Assembly (NCBI GenBank): GCA_003553305.1
Contig: PWEB01000292.1
Coordinates: 1 to 9,401, forward strand
Reading direction: 5' to 3'
Source of the DNA: Syntrophomonadaceae bacterium
Lineage (GTDB): Bacteria; Bacillota; Dethiobacteria; DTU022
Length of the DNA: 9,401 bases
A program made the position numbers and the translations under genes. The notes under the pieces are model-generated. The model searched no databases. It was not told the origin of the DNA and saw only the letters and a program-made list of their open reading frames with translations. Within the stretch, counting starts at the first letter, position 1; each line of letters starts with the position of its first letter. This document shows positions 1 through 6,567 of this stretch, piece after piece.

Positions 1-1122
1 GTTTACGACTTTAAGCCGGTGCACATTCATTTTACAACCGGCCGGACTGCGTTACCGACTCCGTTTGTATATTCCAAGCGCGACCTTGAAAACCTGAGAG
101 AAGCCGGTTACCGTTTGCTCAATGTATTTGAGGTGACTACTGATGATATAGTGGTCAACTGTTTCCCCTTTGCACCGCACCTGGCTTTCTGGCAGACATT
201 TTTTGCCGGTGAAAAAATGGATGTAGCTGGATTTCACAGTGGAGGTGGAAAAATTGTCGGCACCAAAAACCTGATGGATGCTTTTGAGTATCTGAGGCCT
301 ACCGTTGCGGTTTTCATCCCCGGCTACTGTTACTATTTTCTACGCGAGGCAGTAAAACAGGGCCGCGATTTTTCATCGATCAGGAAAGTATTTTTCGGTG
401 GTGAGAGAGTCCCGCCGGGATTAAAAGATAAAATTAAAGAATTGTTTGCTCAACTTGGCGCAGAAAATGTGATGGTCCTGGCTACTTACGGAATGACTGA
501 AGCAAAGGTAGCCTGGCCGGAGTGTCCTTCCCATGAGGAGTATCACGGCTACCATTTATATCCCGACATGGAGGTATTCGAAACGGTAGATCCGGAAAGT
601 GGCGAACCGGTCGGTGAGGGTGAGGAAGGTGAAATTGTTTATACCTCGCTTGACTGGAGGGGAACCGCTGTCCTCCGTTACCGTACCGGCGATATCGCTA
701 AAGGCGGCCTCCTGTTAGAGCCATGCCCTAACTGCAAGCGGACGGTGCCGCGGATCAGCTCTAATATTCAACGTAAGTCAGAGTTGAAGGAATTCAGCAT
801 GACCAAGGTTAAAGGAACCCTGGTTAATCTTAATAATTTCTTCCCATTGATGATGAGCCACCCTGACATTGAAGAGTGGCAGGTCGAGATGCGCAAGCGC
901 AATGATGATCCCTTTGACTTAGATGAGATCTATCTTTATGTGGCAACCAAAGGTGAAGTGGACCAGGAAAAGATGGCTGCTGATATAAAGCAGAAGGTAT
1001 TAAGGGATACGGAAGTATCCCTGACCAATATTATCTTTAAATCAGTGCCCGAACTGGTTTCTCAACTGGGCATGGAAACGGAGCTGAAGGAAAAAAGAAT
1101 TCTCGACAGTAGACCCGGTTAA
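1..1122 (+). CDS. PaaK-type AMP-forming acyl-CoA ligase, 5'-truncated by window edge
   Basis: Adenylate-forming ligase of the phenylacetate-CoA ligase (COG1541) type, expected to make an acyl-AMP and then an acyl-CoA in the cytoplasm; the acid used cannot be told from sequence. The frame is open to base 1, and the residues before the GTG at 19 (VYDFKP) align with PYDYKF just before the P-loop of the next gene. That GTG is therefore not the start, and about 110 N-terminal residues lie upstream of the window. Visible motifs: P-loop region TTGRTALPT (34-60), altered from the usual SSGTTGKPT; GGER (397-408); the adenylation motif YGMTE (487-501); YRTGD before the hinge; a CPNCKRT element with cysteines at 724-726 and 733-735; and a C-terminal ELKEKRILDSR that matches the EGKAxRVxDxR end of PaaK, with the likely catalytic Lys at 1087-1089. 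Probably co-transcribed with the paralogue 33 bases downstream. Family is firm, substrate unknown. Confidence 0.88.
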   Translation, partial: VYDFKPVHIHFTTGRTALPTPFVYSKRDLENLREAGYRLLNVFEVTTDDIVVNCFPFAPHLAFWQTFFAGEKMDVAGFHSGGGKIVGTKNLMDAFEYLRPTVAVFIPGYCYYFLREAVKQGRDFSSIRKVFFGGERVPPGLKDKIKELFAQLGAENVMVLATYGMTEAKVAWPECPSHEEYHGYHLYPDMEVFETVDPESGEPVGEGEEGEIVYTSLDWRGTAVLRYRTGDIAKGGLLLEPCPNCKRTVPRISSNIQRKSELKEFSMTKVKGTLVNLNNFFPLMMSHPDIEEWQVEMRKRNDDPFDLDEIYLYVATKGEVDQEKMAADIKQKVLRDTEVSLTNIIFKSVPELVSQLGMETELKEKRILDSRPG

Positions 1123-1155
1123 TTCACTACACTGAAAAGGGAAAGGAGGTAAAGT

Positions 1156-2580
1156 ATGCAGGCATGGAACAAAATTAGTCGGATGCAGGCTCCGGCAATC
1201 AAGAAGATGCAGGATGAACTTATACACAAGATGGTCACTGAAGAATTAGCGGTAAGGCATCCGTATTACCGGGATTTATTTAAAAACAATAATCTAAACC
1301 CTGCAGAAATAAGGGGAGGTGACGATTTAAAGAAGCTGCCTTTTACAGAAAAAAATGATCTGCTTCCCCGGGAAAATGATCTGCGCCACCCCAAGAAATT
1401 TGTCTTGGAAATTCCAGAAGGAGTTGAAGGGAAAAATAAAAAGAGAGGCTTTGGCCTATTTAAAAAGAAGGATACAGGGCCTGATCCTTACGATTATAAA
1501 TTCCATACCCTTTTTTTTAGTGCAGGACGCACAGCAAAACCGGTCCCAATAGAATATACTCATTATGATCTTAACAATTTGCAGGAAGCAGGGATCAGGG
1601 CATTTGATATCCTGGAGTTAACCCGCGATGATACGATAATTAATGCCTTTACCTTTGCGCCGAATGCCTACTTCTGGCAGATGTTCTACAGCACCACCGG
1701 GATAGGAAGCACTGCACTGCAGACAGGTGGTGGAAAAGTGCTCGGCATGGAAAAAATACTGAAAGCGATGGATAATATGGAAGCGCCTGTAATAGCCGCA
1801 GCTCCAGGTTATGCTCTATTTGCCTTGCTGACACTTGACCACTTTGGTTTTAGTGCTGAGAATTTAGAAAGGTTAATCATAGGCATTGACTATGCTCCGA
1901 TGGCTGTAGTTGAAAGAATGAAAAAACTAATGGTATCAGTGGGGGCAAAAAATCAAATAGTTCAGCGCATGTATTTTGTTTCAGAAGCTAAATCGGGTTG
2001 GGCTGAATGTGCGCCCGGTTATGGGTATCATACTAACCCGGATCATGTTTATATAGAAATTGTGGACCCTGTAAGCGGCGAAGTCCTCGGTGAAGGCGAA
2101 AAAGGAGAGGTAGTTATAACCCTACTCGATGCCCGTGGAACTGTTGTGCTGCGTTTCAAAACCGGCGATATTGCCACCGGGGGACTGGTTACCGAGCCTT
2201 GTCCTAATTGTAAGCGCACCGTTCCAAGAATTATGGGGGATATTGAACGGAAGTCTATGTACTATGAACTGCAAGGCAAAGAGGGGCCAGTGCAGTTTAA
2301 TGCCAACCATCTGCGCAGCATGATGATGTCAAGAGATGATGTTCTACTCTGGTATGCGGAGATAAATAGCGAAAAATCCGCAGATCTATTAAAGGTAGTG
2401 TTTAAAGGTGTATCCGGTGAAGATGAAGCTGCTTTGCTGAAATTGCTGGAAACAGAACTGCAAAGTGAATTTAATTTGCCTGTAGTAGTGGAGAGCAGCA
2501 CGCTTGATGCTGTGAGCACCCAGATTGGACTTGAAAAATTCATCACTGAGCAGGTTATATTCGATACAAGGAGCAGTTAA
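1156..2580 (+). CDS. PaaK-family ligase paralogue, catalytically eroded (probable pseudoenzyme or partner subunit)
   Basis: Full-length 474-residue paralogue of the preceding gene. The ATG is supported by AAAGGAGGT at 1142-1150, five bases upstream. The fold signature is retained: SAGRTAKPV at the P-loop (122-130), FKTGD (334-338), CPNCKRTVPRI (349-359) and an ending in FDTR. Aligned with its neighbour it has lost key positions: GGER becomes GIDY (243-246), YGMTE becomes YFVSE (273-277), and in the ungapped 17-residue C-terminal alignment the likely catalytic Lys becomes Thr464 and the following Arg becomes Val467. A lysine-rich stretch at 90-107 (KNKKRGFGLFKKK at its core) sits before the P-loop, where classical PaaK has a short hydrophobic segment. 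The frame is intact, so this is not a decaying pseudogene. Two readings fit: a non-catalytic partner of the first ligase, or an adenylating enzyme with relaxed motifs. Family membership is solid; loss of activity is inference. Confidence 0.88.
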   Translation: MQAWNKISRMQAPAIKKMQDELIHKMVTEELAVRHPYYRDLFKNNNLNPAEIRGGDDLKKLPFTEKNDLLPRENDLRHPKKFVLEIPEGVEGKNKKRGFGLFKKKDTGPDPYDYKFHTLFFSAGRTAKPVPIEYTHYDLNNLQEAGIRAFDILELTRDDTIINAFTFAPNAYFWQMFYSTTGIGSTALQTGGGKVLGMEKILKAMDNMEAPVIAAAPGYALFALLTLDHFGFSAENLERLIIGIDYAPMAVVERMKKLMVSVGAKNQIVQRMYFVSEAKSGWAECAPGYGYHTNPDHVYIEIVDPVSGEVLGEGEKGEVVITLLDARGTVVLRFKTGDIATGGLVTEPCPNCKRTVPRIMGDIERKSMYYELQGKEGPVQFNANHLRSMMMSRDDVLLWYAEINSEKSADLLKVVFKGVSGEDEAALLKLLETELQSEFNLPVVVESSTLDAVSTQIGLEKFITEQVIFDTRSS

Positions 2581-2610
2581 TATTTTAAGAAGTCAAACCA
2601 CTTTTCAATG

Positions 2611-2656
2611 AAAAACGTGAAAGCTCCTGGACTAGCGGGAACTTTCACGTTTTTTT
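2611..2656 (+). terminator. Rho-independent terminator of the ligase pair
   Basis: A 13-bp stem (2611-2623 with 2642-2655, from AAAAACGTG inward), one C/A mismatch, then three more pairs (TCC with GGA), closing a loop of about ten bases and running straight into seven T residues at 2650-2656. It lies 31 bases after the stop of the second ligase gene and isolates it from the kinase promoter downstream. The A-rich left arm could let it work weakly on the other strand too, but no gene converges on it. Confidence 0.9.
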
Positions 2657-2687
2657 GGCTATATTGTTTTTTAAATAATCCTGTGGC

Positions 2688-2716
2688 TTTTCAATATTAG
2701 ATGATAATGGTATAAT
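2688..2716 (+). promoter_or_regulatory. Sigma-A-type promoter for the kinase/receiver operon
   Basis: TTTTCA (2688-2693) as a -35 box matching TTGACA at four of six bases, a 17-base spacer, and a perfect TATAAT (2711-2716) preceded by TGG, giving an extended -10. The expected transcript start near 2723 leaves about 50 nt of leader before the kinase GTG. It sits just after the ligase terminator, which fits a fresh transcription unit. Confidence 0.7.
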
Positions 2717-2775
2717 TGGGAAGCAAAAAATAATTCAGATCAGATTAGTTTAAATTTGGCGGTAGAAAGGCGGGT

Positions 2776-3903
2776 GTGAACTTGAGTAATTCACGTGTAC
2801 CAGTTAATTTGGATACAATTGCTAATAATCTTAGCGATGCTGTTTTTTTGGTTGAATGCAATAAAACTGTGGCCTGGATAAATCAAAAGGCTGAAGAGCT
2901 GTTTAATACCAGTTCTGCTAAGGCAAAGGGGTCATTATTAACTGAATTAACCGGCATTACGAAACTGGATTCTTTACTCAATGATGTTTTTGAGCAGGAA
3001 GAGGAATTAAAGTGTTCGTACGAGGAAGCCTCAGTTAAAGTAAAGCGTCAGGATCAACGCTACTTTTTCAAAATTGCTATTAACCCGGTTTTCCACGAGG
3101 GGGAGCTTTGGGGTGGTCTGGTGCAGTTTACTGATGTAACCCGATTCCATGAGATGGAAAAAATAAAAACAGATTTTGTATCTATCGTATCTCATGAATT
3201 CCGCACCCCTTTAACAACGATCATTGTTGGTGTGGAGATGCTTAAGGAAGGCATGCTAGGCGATCTTACTCCCCGGGGCAAAGAAGTTTTAGAAGCGATC
3301 GGAGCAGACTGTGAACGCTTAAGCAGGCTTATTGACAACTTGATGGAGTTATCCCGTATAGAATCAGGAACTATCTATGTTGAAGCTGAGCCAACCGATG
3401 TTACCGATTTAGTTCAGGAAGCAGTCCGACCCCTGAAGTTTCAGTCAGAGAAACAGGGGATTGAACTTATCACGGATCTTCCTCCGAACCTGCCTCCTGT
3501 GGCTGCTGACTTTAATAAAGCGGTGTGGGTTTTGACTAATCTTGTTGGTAATGCCATGCGTTATACAGATCCTGGAGGAACGATTACAGTTCGCATTCGG
3601 CAGCACGGCAAACGCCTTTTCTTTTCAGTTCAGGACACAGGGACTGGCATACCAAAAGAACAGCAGGAGAAAATTTTCAGGAAGTATGTTCAGGTTAGCG
3701 GCGATGGCCGTAAAGGCGGAGGCGGTGTCGGCCTCGGTCTGGCTATAGCAAAAGATATTGTTATGGCACATGGCGGAGAAATATGGGTCGACAGTGAAGT
3801 TGGTAAAGGGACAACTTTTACTTTTACTTTCCCTGTTTACCAGGAAAATAAATCTGTTGCTCTGCCTGAAGGAGATCAAGAGGTAGATCAAGAAGGAGGA
3901 TGA
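2776..3903 (+). CDS. Soluble PAS-containing sensor histidine kinase
   Basis: Cytoplasmic sensor kinase of 375 residues that should autophosphorylate and pass phosphate to the receiver encoded next. Domains in order: a PAS-like sensor at about 10-125 (DAVFLVECN, WINQKAEELF, ending LVQFTDVTRFHEMEKIK); a HisKA dimerisation domain with H-box VSHEFRTPL, phospho-acceptor His140; and an HATPase domain with N-box LTNLVGNAMRYT (Asn259), G1 DTGTGIP (287-293) and G2 GVGLGLA (317-323). All catalytic boxes are intact. There is no hydrophobic segment long enough for a membrane helix, so the signal is probably internal; no PAS cofactor residue can be named with confidence. The GTG start has AAAGG at 2766-2770, five bases upstream; a TTG two codons later is a possible alternative. 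A short acidic tail follows the ATPase domain. It is translationally linked to the next gene. Confidence 0.93.
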   Translation: MNLSNSRVPVNLDTIANNLSDAVFLVECNKTVAWINQKAEELFNTSSAKAKGSLLTELTGITKLDSLLNDVFEQEEELKCSYEEASVKVKRQDQRYFFKIAINPVFHEGELWGGLVQFTDVTRFHEMEKIKTDFVSIVSHEFRTPLTTIIVGVEMLKEGMLGDLTPRGKEVLEAIGADCERLSRLIDNLMELSRIESGTIYVEAEPTDVTDLVQEAVRPLKFQSEKQGIELITDLPPNLPPVAADFNKAVWVLTNLVGNAMRYTDPGGTITVRIRQHGKRLFFSVQDTGTGIPKEQQEKIFRKYVQVSGDGRKGGGGVGLGLAIAKDIVMAHGGEIWVDSEVGKGTTFTFTFPVYQENKSVALPEGDQEVDQEGG

Positions 3904-3907
3904 AGCT

Positions 3908-4282
3908 TTGGCCAAAAAAGTATTAGTTGCTGAAGATGAAAGAAATGTTATTTTAGGAGTGCGAACCTGCCTTGATGCTGTCGGATATGATATTGAAATA
4001 GTTGAGGATGGCGATGAAGCATTAAACTCTGTTCGCAAAGAGCACCCTGATTTAATACTGCTTGATTTGTTAATGCCTAAAGTAGATGGTTTTGAAGTGC
4101 TTAAACAGTTAAAAGGTGATGAACAGACCAGTCATATCCCAATTATTGTTCTAACTGCCAAAGCCGAAGAAGAAAGTAGACAGCGAGCCATAGATCTGGG
4201 TGCAGATAGTTATATGACCAAGCCGTTTAAACCCCAGGAATTATGGGATTTGTTGAAACATTATCTTCCCGATGCGCTTTAA
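3908..4282 (+). CDS. Stand-alone response-regulator receiver protein
   Basis: Single receiver domain of 124 residues with no output domain, as in CheY, Spo0F and DivK types. The full receiver set is visible: acidic pair Glu9/Asp10, phospho-acceptor Asp53 in LLDLLMP, switch Thr83 in VLTAKAE and Lys105 in MTKPFKP. The start is TTG, supported by AAGGAGGA at 3893-3900 with a seven-base spacer; that ribosome site lies inside the last codons of the kinase gene and the coding gap is four bases, so translation is probably coupled and the kinase is the obvious cognate partner. Without a DNA-binding or enzymatic domain it should act by protein contact, as a phosphorelay intermediate, or as a phosphate sink. 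Its target is not encoded in an identifiable form nearby. Confidence 0.93.
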   Translation: MAKKVLVAEDERNVILGVRTCLDAVGYDIEIVEDGDEALNSVRKEHPDLILLDLLMPKVDGFEVLKQLKGDEQTSHIPIIVLTAKAEEESRQRAIDLGADSYMTKPFKPQELWDLLKHYLPDAL

Positions 4283-4309
4283 AGGTGTCAAAAAAAGTTT
4301 TGCATGTCT

Positions 4310-4355
4310 TTGTCAGAAAGGGCACAGTTCGCTGTGCCCTTTCTGACAATATTTT
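4310..4355 (+). terminator. Terminator of the two-component operon, perfect 18-bp stem with TTCG loop
   Basis: Bases 4310-4327 and 4332-4349 are exact reverse complements, closing a TTCG tetraloop at 4328-4331 (UUCG in RNA, an unusually stable loop). A modest T-rich tail (TATTTTC) follows. The stem is much stronger than the tail, so it could also act as a 3' stabiliser of the kinase/receiver mRNA or as a partial terminator. The radical SAM gene begins 38 bases later with no convincing promoter between. Confidence 0.82.
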
Positions 4356-4387
4356 CTAAACAGCCATAACCGGAGGATTAAAACTAT

Positions 4388-5524
4388 ATGAGCAAGGTTA
4401 CTTTTGAACAAGGACCTATACGGCCTCCTAATGAAGCGAATAGTTTACTGCTGCGTTTAACCCGTAACTGCCCTTGGAATCGCTGTCTATTTTGCCCGGT
4501 CTATAAAAGTGAAAAATTTAGCCGGCGCGATATAGAAGAGATTAAAAGTGATATTCATGCTATCTCTGAAGCAGTTAAAAGAACCAGGGCGGTATCCGAA
4601 GAGTTAGGCTTTAATGGCGAAATAAATCGCCAGACAGTGGCCATGATTAGTGCCAGGTATCCAGAACTGCTTTCAGTTGCTTTCTGGCAGTTTCACGGGG
4701 GTAAAACAGTTTTTATGCAGGATGCTGATAGTTTATTGTTATCGGTTGAGCAGTTAAATGAAATAATAAGGCTTTTGAAGGAAAAATTTCCAAATGTTGA
4801 AAGGATTACAACTTATGCTCGTTCACGGTCCCTGCTCCGCCGTTCAGTGAAAGAATTAATATCCCTTAAAGAATCAGGTTTAACCCGGATCCATGTTGGA
4901 CTTGAAAGTGGCAATGATCAAGTCCTGGAATTTATGAAAAAAGGAGTTAGCGGTATGCAGCAAGCTGAGGCCGGAATTATGGTTAAAGAATCAGGAATTT
5001 CTTTGAGCGAATATGTTATACTTGGTCTGGGCGGGGAAACCTTATGGCGGGAACACGCTATCGATACGGCAAAAGTATTAAATACAATTAATCCTGACTT
5101 TATTCGGTTTAGGACCCTGGCTATAAGTCCCTCTGCACCACTATACGCTAGTTTCCAACGAGGTGAATTTAAGCCATTAAAAGAAGATGATGTAATAAGG
5201 GAAGAATCATTGCTTATTGACCAGCTAGAAGGAATAACGAGTTCTTTATACAGCGATCATATTTTAAATCTACTGGAAGAAGTGTGCGGCCAATTCCCTG
5301 ATCATAAATCAAAAATGAAAGGTGTCCTGGATCAGTATCTTTCAATGCCTGAGCAGCAGCGTGAAATATTTCGCATCGGTAGAAGAACCGGGTATTTCAA
5401 AAGTTTGCAGGACATGAAAAATGACTCTTTGATGTCAGCGGTCGAAAATATATATAAGCAGATTCAAAATAAAGGGGTTTCTGTAGATCAGTATATAGAA
5501 GAACTGACACGCCGGTATATATAA
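4388..5524 (+). CDS. Radical SAM protein with CX4CX2C cluster motif, function unknown
   Basis: Radical S-adenosylmethionine enzyme of 378 residues. The cluster motif is Cys28-x4-Cys33-x2-Cys36 (NCPWNRCLFC), one residue longer in the first gap than the canonical CX3CX2C. A helical segment (about 45-100) separates it from QDADS (111-115) and the barrel strand GLESGND (171-177) typical of radical SAM barrels; EYVILGLGGE (208-217) follows. There is no extra cysteine-rich (SPASM) domain and no B12-binding domain. The opening RPPNEANSLLLRLTRNCPWNRC resembles a family of uncharacterised Fe-S oxidoreductases in anaerobes that I recall but cannot check here. The ATG has GGAGG at 4372-4376, eleven bases upstream, a slightly long spacer. 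It may be the first gene of the run toward rex or depend on read-through from upstream. The reaction is not predictable from sequence. Confidence 0.87.
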   Translation: MSKVTFEQGPIRPPNEANSLLLRLTRNCPWNRCLFCPVYKSEKFSRRDIEEIKSDIHAISEAVKRTRAVSEELGFNGEINRQTVAMISARYPELLSVAFWQFHGGKTVFMQDADSLLLSVEQLNEIIRLLKEKFPNVERITTYARSRSLLRRSVKELISLKESGLTRIHVGLESGNDQVLEFMKKGVSGMQQAEAGIMVKESGISLSEYVILGLGGETLWREHAIDTAKVLNTINPDFIRFRTLAISPSAPLYASFQRGEFKPLKEDDVIREESLLIDQLEGITSSLYSDHILNLLEEVCGQFPDHKSKMKGVLDQYLSMPEQQREIFRIGRRTGYFKSLQDMKNDSLMSAVENIYKQIQNKGVSVDQYIEELTRRYI

Positions 5525-5533
5525 ACCGGAATG

Positions 5534-5542
5534 TGGTAAAAT
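5534..5542 (+). promoter_or_regulatory. Possible extended -10 element before the YlxP gene
   Basis: TGG followed by TAAAAT (5537-5542) makes an extended -10 in the 39-base gap after the radical SAM gene. No -35 box lies at the right distance; CTGACA at 5504-5509 is 27 bases away. A start near 5549 would leave only a very short leader. Weak, but it could be an internal promoter. Confidence 0.25.
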
Positions 5543-5563
5543 GTTTTTGAACGGGTGAGCCTA

Positions 5564-5845
5564 ATGCGTGTAGCAATTTGTGTTCTTGAACTTCATATCC
5601 CCGGGGCGACTTCTTTAAAAGCAAAACGACAGGTAACAAAAAGCCTCGTCCAGCGTCTGCGGAATCGTTTTAATGTTTCTATTACAGAAACAGGAGAACA
5701 GGATCTATGGCAGAGAGTTGAACTTGGTATGGCTGTGGTATGTCATAATGGAGCCGGGGCTGATAGAATTATGGAAAAAATATTTAACTTTGTAGAATTA
5801 GAAAACGATGTTGATATTATATCGTCACGGCTGGAGAATTATTGA
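5564..5845 (+). CDS. DUF503/YlxP family protein
   Basis: Small protein of 93 residues of the DUF503 (YlxP) family. The match is the N-terminal strand plus LELHIPGATSLKAKR, equivalent to the family signature LxxHIPxxxSLKxKR, followed by the conserved amphipathic helix and a C-terminal strand. No cysteine pair, signal peptide or membrane segment is present. The ATG at 5564 is preferred because family members begin right at this strand and GGGTG at 5553-5557 is placed as its ribosome site; an in-frame GTG at 5555 would add three residues. In many Bacillota ylxP lies in the nusA-infB-rbfA translation cluster, but here it sits between a radical SAM gene and a tRNA methyltransferase gene. A link to ribosome or RNA biology is plausible from that known context; the molecular role of the family is not known to me. 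Confidence 0.83.
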   Translation: MRVAICVLELHIPGATSLKAKRQVTKSLVQRLRNRFNVSITETGEQDLWQRVELGMAVVCHNGAGADRIMEKIFNFVELENDVDIISSRLENY

Positions 5846-5882
5846 TACTATAAAGTCATAAACTTAACTGGGGTAGCAGGTT

Positions 5883-6458
5883 TTGATACGACTAAAACAG
5901 ATAACCGGTTTAGCTCAGCACTATGCAGGCCTTGCAGTCAGTAATGGAGATCATGTGGTTGATGCGACTGCCGGGAATGGATATGATACATTATTTTTGG
6001 CTGGAAAAGTCGGAACTTCCGGGCATGTTTATGCTTTTGATATACAGGAAGAAGCTTTGATTAAAACCGGAGATCGTTTAAAAGAGTATAAACTTGAGGG
6101 ATGGGTTACTTTATATCAAGATGGTCATGAGAATCTGCTTCAATATGTCCAAAAACCGATTTCTGTGGCAATGTATAATCTGGGCTATCTTCCGAAAGGA
6201 GACCGGCAGATTACCACAAAGCACCAGACTGTTATACAAAGTTTAAAGCAGGCCCTGACTTTACTAAAACCCGGTGGAATTGTAACCATTGTTTTATATC
6301 CAGGTCATGAGCAGGGAGCAGAGGAGAAAAATCATATACTGCCAGTGATCCGTGCTTTGTCTTCATCTGACTATGCGGTGCTCTACAATGCATTATTGAA
6401 TCAGGGGAACGATCCGCCTGAACTGATTGTTGTTCAAAAAAATAATCTTTTGGTTTGA
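5883..6458 (+). CDS. mnmM: tRNA methyltransferase of the MnmM (YtqB) family
   Basis: Class I SAM-dependent methyltransferase of 191 residues in the family once called rRNA methylase (PF06962). The B. subtilis member YtqB/MnmM methylates 5-aminomethyl-2-thiouridine at the tRNA wobble position to give mnm5s2U. Visible motifs: SAM-binding DATAGNGYDT (27-36), acidic Asp53 at the end of the second strand (YAFDIQ), DGHENL (80-85), the family hallmark NLGYLPKGD (99-107) and YPGHEQG (139-145). The length matches the small single-domain family members. The start is TTG; no in-frame ATG lies between it and the first motif, and GGGG at 5870-5873 or GCAGG at 5876-5880 may serve as the ribosome site. The gene follows ylxP by 37 bases and is probably in the same transcript. 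The family is very secure; transfer of the exact reaction to this organism is by homology. Confidence 0.9.
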   Translation: MIRLKQITGLAQHYAGLAVSNGDHVVDATAGNGYDTLFLAGKVGTSGHVYAFDIQEEALIKTGDRLKEYKLEGWVTLYQDGHENLLQYVQKPISVAMYNLGYLPKGDRQITTKHQTVIQSLKQALTLLKPGGIVTIVLYPGHEQGAEEKNHILPVIRALSSSDYAVLYNALLNQGNDPPELIVVQKNNLLV

Positions 6459-6567
6459 GAATATAATAACAGGATTTATATTAAAGTTTGTCGAAAAGCT
6501 AAGGTGTAAGGTTGCAGGTTGAGAATGCTTTTCTACTATGTCAGTTTTATTGTAATTAAAGAAATTA

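Noticed and set aside
19..21. GTG as the true start of the first ligase gene
   Set aside because: The frame is open upstream to base 1, no ribosome site precedes it, and it would begin just before the P-loop, missing the N-terminal region present in the paralogue.
5512..5529. CCGGT/ACCGG hairpin around the radical SAM stop codon
   Set aside because: Only five pairs with an eight-base loop and no T tract directly after; not convincing as a terminator.
6460..6482. AATATAA/TTATATT hairpin after the methyltransferase gene, and TTGCAG/TACTAT boxes at 6512-6539
   Set aside because: The stem is pure A-T with no T tail, and both promoter boxes match consensus poorly; the 109-base gap has no signal I can defend.
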